The notes under the pieces: generated by a model | Databases searched by the model: none | Told to the model about the DNA's origin: nothing | The model's input: the letters and a program-made list of their open reading frames with translations, nothing else | Part shown: piece by piece, positions 6,401 through 8,988 of the stretch | Layout: each line of letters begins with the position of its first letter | Numbering within the stretch: the first letter of the stretch is position 1 | Translations under genes and position numbers: made by a program | Assembly: GCA_902803305.1 (NCBI GenBank) | Contig: CADCPL010000311.1 | Location: 1-8,988, forward strand | DNA: 8,988 nt | Source: an uncultured Lachnospiraceae bacterium | GTDB lineage: Bacteria; Bacillota; Clostridia; Lachnospirales; Lachnospiraceae | Direction of reading: 5' to 3'

Positions 6401-8988
6401 GAGAACTGGCTGCCCGAGTTCTATCACAAGCTGCAGGTTTGGAATATCCTCTCAAGTGATGCGAAGCTTACCAGGGAAAACTACAGTAACTACGTGATGA
6501 AGGAAGGGGAAAGCGATAAACAGTGGTTCAATAACGGTGTATCCGGACAGACTGTGCTCAGGGGACTGGTTCAGCTGCTCAAGTCCAAGACTCCCGAAGA
6601 AAGCGCGAAGCTTATGGCCGCGATCAGCGGAGTTACAAATAAATTCAACACTCCCGTTATCGGCAGCGGAAATACATTGCTCACGCTTTACAATGACCTT
6701 ATAGGTGATGATGAAGGCTGGGATAAGAGCAGGGCCATCCAGCAGAAATGGCTTGATGAGATGTGGAATAAGCTTACTGACAACCGCTATGGTCAGCAAG
6801 GTATACAGGATGCCATGAGTCCCGCCGAGCTCAAGGAGTTTAAAACATATTTTCCCACTCTGATGGGATTGGTGTTCAGGATCCTGAAATATGATTATGA
6901 CAACGCCGGAAAGATGGATAAGAGCACAAAAGGCGAGATGTGGATAGCCGGGACATTTGCGAAGAATACCGATGCCATACTGCAGGGCCATGTCCCGGAG
7001 ATCGCGCTTGCCTGGCTTAGAAGTTATGATGATTGGTATGATAATGATCTTAAGAAGATCGTATATACCGGACCGGGTTCTGCCGATGTTCCTGCGCCCA
7101 AGGTTATGAAGAAGGACGCGGAAGGCAAGCTTGTAGAGATAACGGAAGATGAAGTATTGTCCGGTGAAGATCAGACAGTATATCTGGCAAACGATCATGA
7201 CGGTGCCGCTGTATTCTATTTACTTGAGAGTAACGGCACGCAATCGGAGCCCATGCTGTATAACGGTGACGGTATAAAAATTACCAAACCGGGTTCATAT
7301 AGGATCACGGCATATTCAATAAATGATCATGCGGTAGAGGCAGAAAAAGCCAATCACGATAAATACTGGACCAGGAAGTGGAAGGAAAGCGAAAGGATCT
7401 CTCGCAGTTTCCGATTGGAGACACAGACCGATAAGGAAGACACTTCAAAACCCACCGACACTACGGAAGGTGACGATGAAGATGACGATGACGATGAAGA
7501 TGACGATGACGAAACAGATATCCTGGCGGTATATGATGAGGACATCTGGCTTATCGTTAAGGTGGATGAGACAAGTGGAAAGCTCATATTTGAAGATGTG
7601 CTTGCGGATGATCTTGAAGAAAAAACGGCAGATGCAACCTGGGAAGGACTTAACAGACTTCTGCCAAGGACTATCGCCGTACTTTCGGATGATGACAGTG
7701 TGGACAGTCTGCCTGTAACCTGGGAGAGGCCTGAGGCGGATGAATTCGTGGAAAATGTCCTGAACACGCAGATATTTTATGTATTGGGAAGAGCAGAGTT
7801 ACCGGATGGCAGTACCATTGACGTGTTCTGTGATGTGTTCATAGAAACGACGGAGTCTGTTGAGAAGCCATATGCAATGCCGGCAGGAGGCACCTATTAT
7901 AAAAACGTAAGTGTTACTCTCGGTACGGAGACGGAAGATGCGAAGATATGGTACACCCTGGACGGAAGCGAACCGCTCGACGACCTTGGTAACCCGCTTT
8001 CAACCGCCAAACTGTATGAAAAAGATATCTATATAGACACTACGGGCGAGACCGTTCTTAAAGCAGCCGCTGTTAAGGATGGCCTGGATAACAGTGAGAC
8101 GGTGACGGAAAGGTACACGATAGTTGCCAAGCCTGAAGCGGATATTCCGGAAGATGATCTGATCATCATCTCGGCAATGTTCCTTGAAGACGGAATGTGT
8201 CTTGATGATCTGACACCATATCTTCCCGATGGATGGTCATGGGATGAAGATCAGGACATCTATTATGAGTACCGGCTTGATGAGATGATCGAGGACAAGG
8301 ACTCCGAAAACAATATGCTGCATACTGCATATGGAGCATTGATATACAATCCCGATCCCGAAAAGTACCTGGATACATATATCGACGTATCCATCCCGGT
8401 TTACACAGAGCTTGGTTACGTTGATGTGATAGACGGTGAGGCATACAGTTCCGACGGAGACCTTATATATGGAGCGGAGGCCGGCGACAAAGTTTATCTC
8501 GTGGCTTCTTATCCACAGGAGATCCTGGAAGACTATGTATTTGATAAATGGATCGTTCAGGATGAAGCCGGAAATGTCATACCTGTAACGATGGCAGATA
8601 ATGAACACGTAAACGACTATCCCGATCCTCTTGTAGATAAAGAAGACGGGGTACTGTTCGACGGCGCGGCAAGTTTTGTCATGCCGGAAAGAAATGTGAT
8701 AGCCAAAGCCATATTCGAAAGATATGACATGGACAAGAAGAAAGTGGAGGAAAAAACGGTTCAGTCACTTCTGCTTGACAGATCCGAGCTTATACTGAAG
8801 GCCGGTGATGATAAGACCGGAAGCGGAACGGTAGAAGCAACCGTAACGTATGAAGGAGAAGGAACGGAGCCGGTGCTCTCATTCAGGTCTTCCGATCCTG
8901 ATGTGATACGTCTGATCGAGAACGGAAATAAGGCAGAGGTCACTGCTGTAAAGGCAGGAGAAGCCGTAATATGGGCTGCCTGCGGAGA
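3491..8988 (+). CDS. Giant exported multidomain protein: beta-helix repeats, lipase-like hydrolase and Ig-type modules (3'-truncated)
   Basis: An uninterrupted frame of 1832 codons plus two bases, running off the right edge. Modules by residue: 1-35 export signal (K2, K3, R7, hydrophobic 8-22; LAIGC lipobox at 17-21, or cleavage after AQA at 32-34); 39-58 LAEEP spacer; about 105-480 beta-helix-type region with an N-terminal cap and GGAI repeats at 254-446; about 560-1190 alpha/beta-hydrolase with nucleophile elbow GFSRG at 782-786 (Ser784), Asp852 in NKVDLTP, and candidate His1167 in GHVPE; about 1205-1312 chitobiase-C-like sandwich; 1328-1341 acidic run; about 1343-1457 Ig-like (LPVTWE); about 1460-1545 chitobiase-C-like (WYTLDGSEP at 1487-1495); about 1556-1655 unrecognised; about 1655-1745 InlB-B-repeat-like (FDKWIV...FVMPERNVIAKAIFE); from 1757 BID_2-like. 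Domain calls are by eye. It is probably a cell-surface adhesin-hydrolase; substrate and anchor are unknown. Confidence 0.9.
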   Translation, partial: MKKGLGRLLSIIISFALAIGCIPQAPGLTVSAQAAETALAEEPLAEEPLAEEPLVEEPSAEGTPVDGSSTEEPPLSDEDVARWMDENGLGSGRIINGEGEALPQTNDTAFYKAGIIIDNVEKTGISLKDAFATAQTSSKENVPEIRLTADMFTDEPITIKRGKTIHLKLDGRSLFRAPKGSGEKNKYYVMDKAETNGNMFELEEDAKLIITGGKLAEEQTGIRFVQKGVTFRESEKTYTYKTGRLVGGYTSDEGGAIYADSKSTVDLRDLTIVNSAAKYGGAIYAESQANIQLTNTKIVGNFSRYNGGAIYLNGAKGVLNMDNSTEITANRANGLGGAICLNSEKMIITGYGDTSINNNLAEGNGGAIYLPNSSSNSIAGLKFKNNVSMKYGGAIFTNGSGTSISNSEFNGNYANWGGAIYINAKNCGISSIVVEQNRAQEQGGGIWVDSRYDLGISGTTVVKNNTGKNGAQDNIALQNASFSQSYICLSGALGTGSEVWLHDTSGESRRLTSQVGNYDVRNFHVDGEQKHVEYRENRHLFIADGREDDPTKNRQKAEVTDVSYNDWKTRDITKATSEAEGKTDYQFAAADGSYPVYYGYVSSPSHTTENGDIVSKYYYSDGFFFCDPKKYDNHLAAFGMNMAMASADSNVNTHEDYRYKFTNIKSLMQQVGVDEEDIYINSWYPKKPTVDSIGLAVGKKTIKNVAGDEYKLLLVAVRSYGYEKEWGGNMTLNGSNTENMNDEHSGFKSARTRVMEELKYYISNYGLEEDINNGKVRFFITGFSRGSATANLTGKCLVDTYGENSELKNKNQVYAYCYGVPAGGTDYKDNSKESGKSNECYFCIHNIINKVDLTPMVAPYEMGFKRYGVDHYIPGDPTVMDTPQQADKPAEVENKVDNVTLYYDNTPWYVGEGSYKEQREKMVKHLLAVNEELSFIDYFKEYYITMGKTNYLFRFEPYSFNQASGSNKKLENWLPEFYHKLQVWNILSSDAKLTRENYSNYVMKEGESDKQWFNNGVSGQTVLRGLVQLLKSKTPEESAKLMAAISGVTNKFNTPVIGSGNTLLTLYNDLIGDDEGWDKSRAIQQKWLDEMWNKLTDNRYGQQGIQDAMSPAELKEFKTYFPTLMGLVFRILKYDYDNAGKMDKSTKGEMWIAGTFAKNTDAILQGHVPEIALAWLRSYDDWYDNDLKKIVYTGPGSADVPAPKVMKKDAEGKLVEITEDEVLSGEDQTVYLANDHDGAAVFYLLESNGTQSEPMLYNGDGIKITKPGSYRITAYSINDHAVEAEKANHDKYWTRKWKESERISRSFRLETQTDKEDTSKPTDTTEGDDEDDDDDEDDDDETDILAVYDEDIWLIVKVDETSGKLIFEDVLADDLEEKTADATWEGLNRLLPRTIAVLSDDDSVDSLPVTWERPEADEFVENVLNTQIFYVLGRAELPDGSTIDVFCDVFIETTESVEKPYAMPAGGTYYKNVSVTLGTETEDAKIWYTLDGSEPLDDLGNPLSTAKLYEKDIYIDTTGETVLKAAAVKDGLDNSETVTERYTIVAKPEADIPEDDLIIISAMFLEDGMCLDDLTPYLPDGWSWDEDQDIYYEYRLDEMIEDKDSENNMLHTAYGALIYNPDPEKYLDTYIDVSIPVYTELGYVDVIDGEAYSSDGDLIYGAEAGDKVYLVASYPQEILEDYVFDKWIVQDEAGNVIPVTMADNEHVNDYPDPLVDKEDGVLFDGAASFVMPERNVIAKAIFERYDMDKKKVEEKTVQSLLLDRSELILKAGDDKTGSGTVEATVTYEGEGTEPVLSFRSSDPDVIRLIENGNKAEVTAVKAGEAVIWAACG
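3605..3664 (+). repeat. Tandem 15-base repeat encoding LAEEP, four units
   Basis: Residues 39-58 read LAEEP, LAEEP, LAEEP, LVEEP, followed by a degenerate Pro/Glu/Ser/Thr stretch to about residue 74. The copies differ mainly at third codon positions (for example CCG, CCT, CCT, CCA for Pro). This is a Pro/acidic spacer just after the export signal, as expected for a wall- or membrane-proximal stalk. Copy number may vary between strains. Confidence 0.85.
4250..4828 (+). repeat. Eight GGAI-type beta-helix repeats (Pmp-like)
   Basis: GGAI occurs at residues 254, 280, 307, 336, 365, 392 and 417, and GGGI at 443, giving intervals of 26, 27, 29, 29, 27, 25 and 26 residues. Usually 4-5 residues before each GG is a motif of the form [IVF]xxN: IVGN, ITAN, INNN, FKNN, FNGN, VEQN (TIVN in the second unit). 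A degenerate ninth unit (VKNN...NGAQ) follows at about 462-471. GGA(I/L/V) plus FxxN is the known signature of chlamydial polymorphic membrane protein repeats, which form right-handed beta-helices. The spacing fits about one helix coil per repeat. The periodicity is read directly from the sequence; the fold is inferred. Confidence 0.85.
5168..7060 (+). other. Lipase-like alpha/beta-hydrolase domain within the giant protein
   Basis: Approximate residues 560-1190. The order resembles lipase-like proteins of Clostridia: YYYSDGFFF near 618, SADSNVNTHEDYRYKFTN, then PTVDSIGLAVGKK (about 689-701), a core strand LLLVAVRSYGYEKEWGGN (712-729), HSGF, then KVRFFITGFSRGSATANLTG with Ser784 as nucleophile. 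YGVPAGG at 818-824 matches the FGSPRVG strand of class 3 lipases, and NKVDLTPMVAP holds the likely catalytic Asp852. The catalytic His is less certain: His1167 (GHVPEIALAWL) is my preferred candidate, with His871 and His926 as alternatives. Active chemistry (ester hydrolysis) is inferred from these motifs. Boundaries are approximate. Confidence 0.75.
7472..7513 (+). repeat. GAT/GAC/GAA low-complexity run encoding 14 consecutive acidic residues
   Basis: Residues 1328-1341 are Asp or Glu only, separating the chitobiase-C-like sandwich after the hydrolase from the next Ig-like module. It is probably a flexible, charged linker; a weak calcium-binding role is possible but unsupported. The complementary strand shows a Ser-rich open frame that is a by-product of this composition. 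Confidence 0.8.
7868..8125 (+). other. Chitobiase-C-terminal/Fn3-associated-like module
   Basis: Residues about 1460-1545 contain PAGGTYYKNVSVTLG, WYTLDGSEP at 1487-1495 and VLKAAAVKDG before a closing YTI strand, the recognisable pattern of CHB_HEX_C_1-type beta-sandwiches. Residues about 1205-1312 (nt 7103-7426) show the same order in weaker form (VFYLLESNG, then YRITAYSIND), so the giant protein probably carries two copies flanking the acidic run and an Ig-like module. Such modules are structural or binding accessories in extracellular enzymes. Confidence 0.72.
8453..8988 (+). other. InlB-B-repeat-like module followed by the start of a BID_2-like Ig domain
   Basis: Residues about 1655-1745 run from AGDKVYLVASYP through FDKWIV to FVMPERNVIAKAIFE, the usual shape of divergent InlB B-repeat modules (W in the middle, an F-x-MP-x-x-N-V strand near the end). 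From residue 1757, LLLDRSELILKAGD, FRSSDPDVIRLIENG and VTAVKAGEAVIWAAC follow the BID_2 (Big_2) Ig-like pattern. The window ends inside or just after this domain, so further Ig-like copies and a wall anchor may follow. Confidence 0.7.

Noticed and set aside
6452..7198. 248-codon open frame on the minus strand
   Set aside because: It is opposite the hydrolase region of the giant protein, has no supported start and no recognisable product. The plus frame is continuous and has clear motifs.
7354..7767. Ser-rich minus-strand open frame
   Set aside because: The serine run is the complement of the GAT/GAC acidic tract at 7472-7513.

Overview
The window looks like a chromosomal segment of a Gram-positive anaerobe in the Clostridia, most likely a Lachnospiraceae-type gut or rumen bacterium. 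This rests on the rsmI-metG gene pair, a DUF1002 (YpuA-like) exported protein, purine-rich Shine-Dalgarno sites, and a very large exported protein with Ig-like and chitobiase-C-type modules typical of Firmicutes surface proteins. The genus cannot be named from the sequence alone.

Layout, all on the + strand with very short gaps: (1) 1-337, the C-terminal part of RsmI (16S rRNA 2'-O-methyltransferase), cut by the left edge. (2) 340-1947, MetG, a zinc-binding methionyl-tRNA synthetase that ends after the anticodon-binding domain and lacks the appended C-terminal tRNA-binding domain. (3) 2010-2987, a secreted DUF1002 protein. (4) 2988-3467, a GNAT N-acetyltransferase whose ATG directly follows the previous stop codon. 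(5) 3491 to the right edge, an open reading frame of at least 1832 codons with no stop inside the window. No convincing terminator or promoter lies between the genes, so one transcript running from translation genes into the surface-protein gene is possible.

The last gene is the main interest. Its modules in order are: an export signal with two competing processing sites (lipobox or signal peptidase I); a LAEEP pentapeptide spacer; a right-handed beta-helix-type region with eight GGAI-like repeats 25-29 residues apart, most preceded by an [IVF]xxN motif as in chlamydial Pmp adhesins; a lipase-like alpha/beta-hydrolase with a GFSRG nucleophile elbow; a chitobiase-C-like beta-sandwich; a 14-residue all-acidic run; an Ig-like module; a second chitobiase-C-like module; an unrecognised segment; an InlB-B-repeat-like module; and the start of a BID_2-like Ig domain. 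The natural reading is a cell-surface protein that pairs an adhesion or binding beta-helix with an esterase or lipase activity. The substrate, and the anchor beyond the right edge, cannot be seen.

No RNA genes, insertion sequences, CRISPR arrays or attachment sites were found. There is no gene-free stretch over 300 bases; the longest gap is 62 bases (1948-2009).
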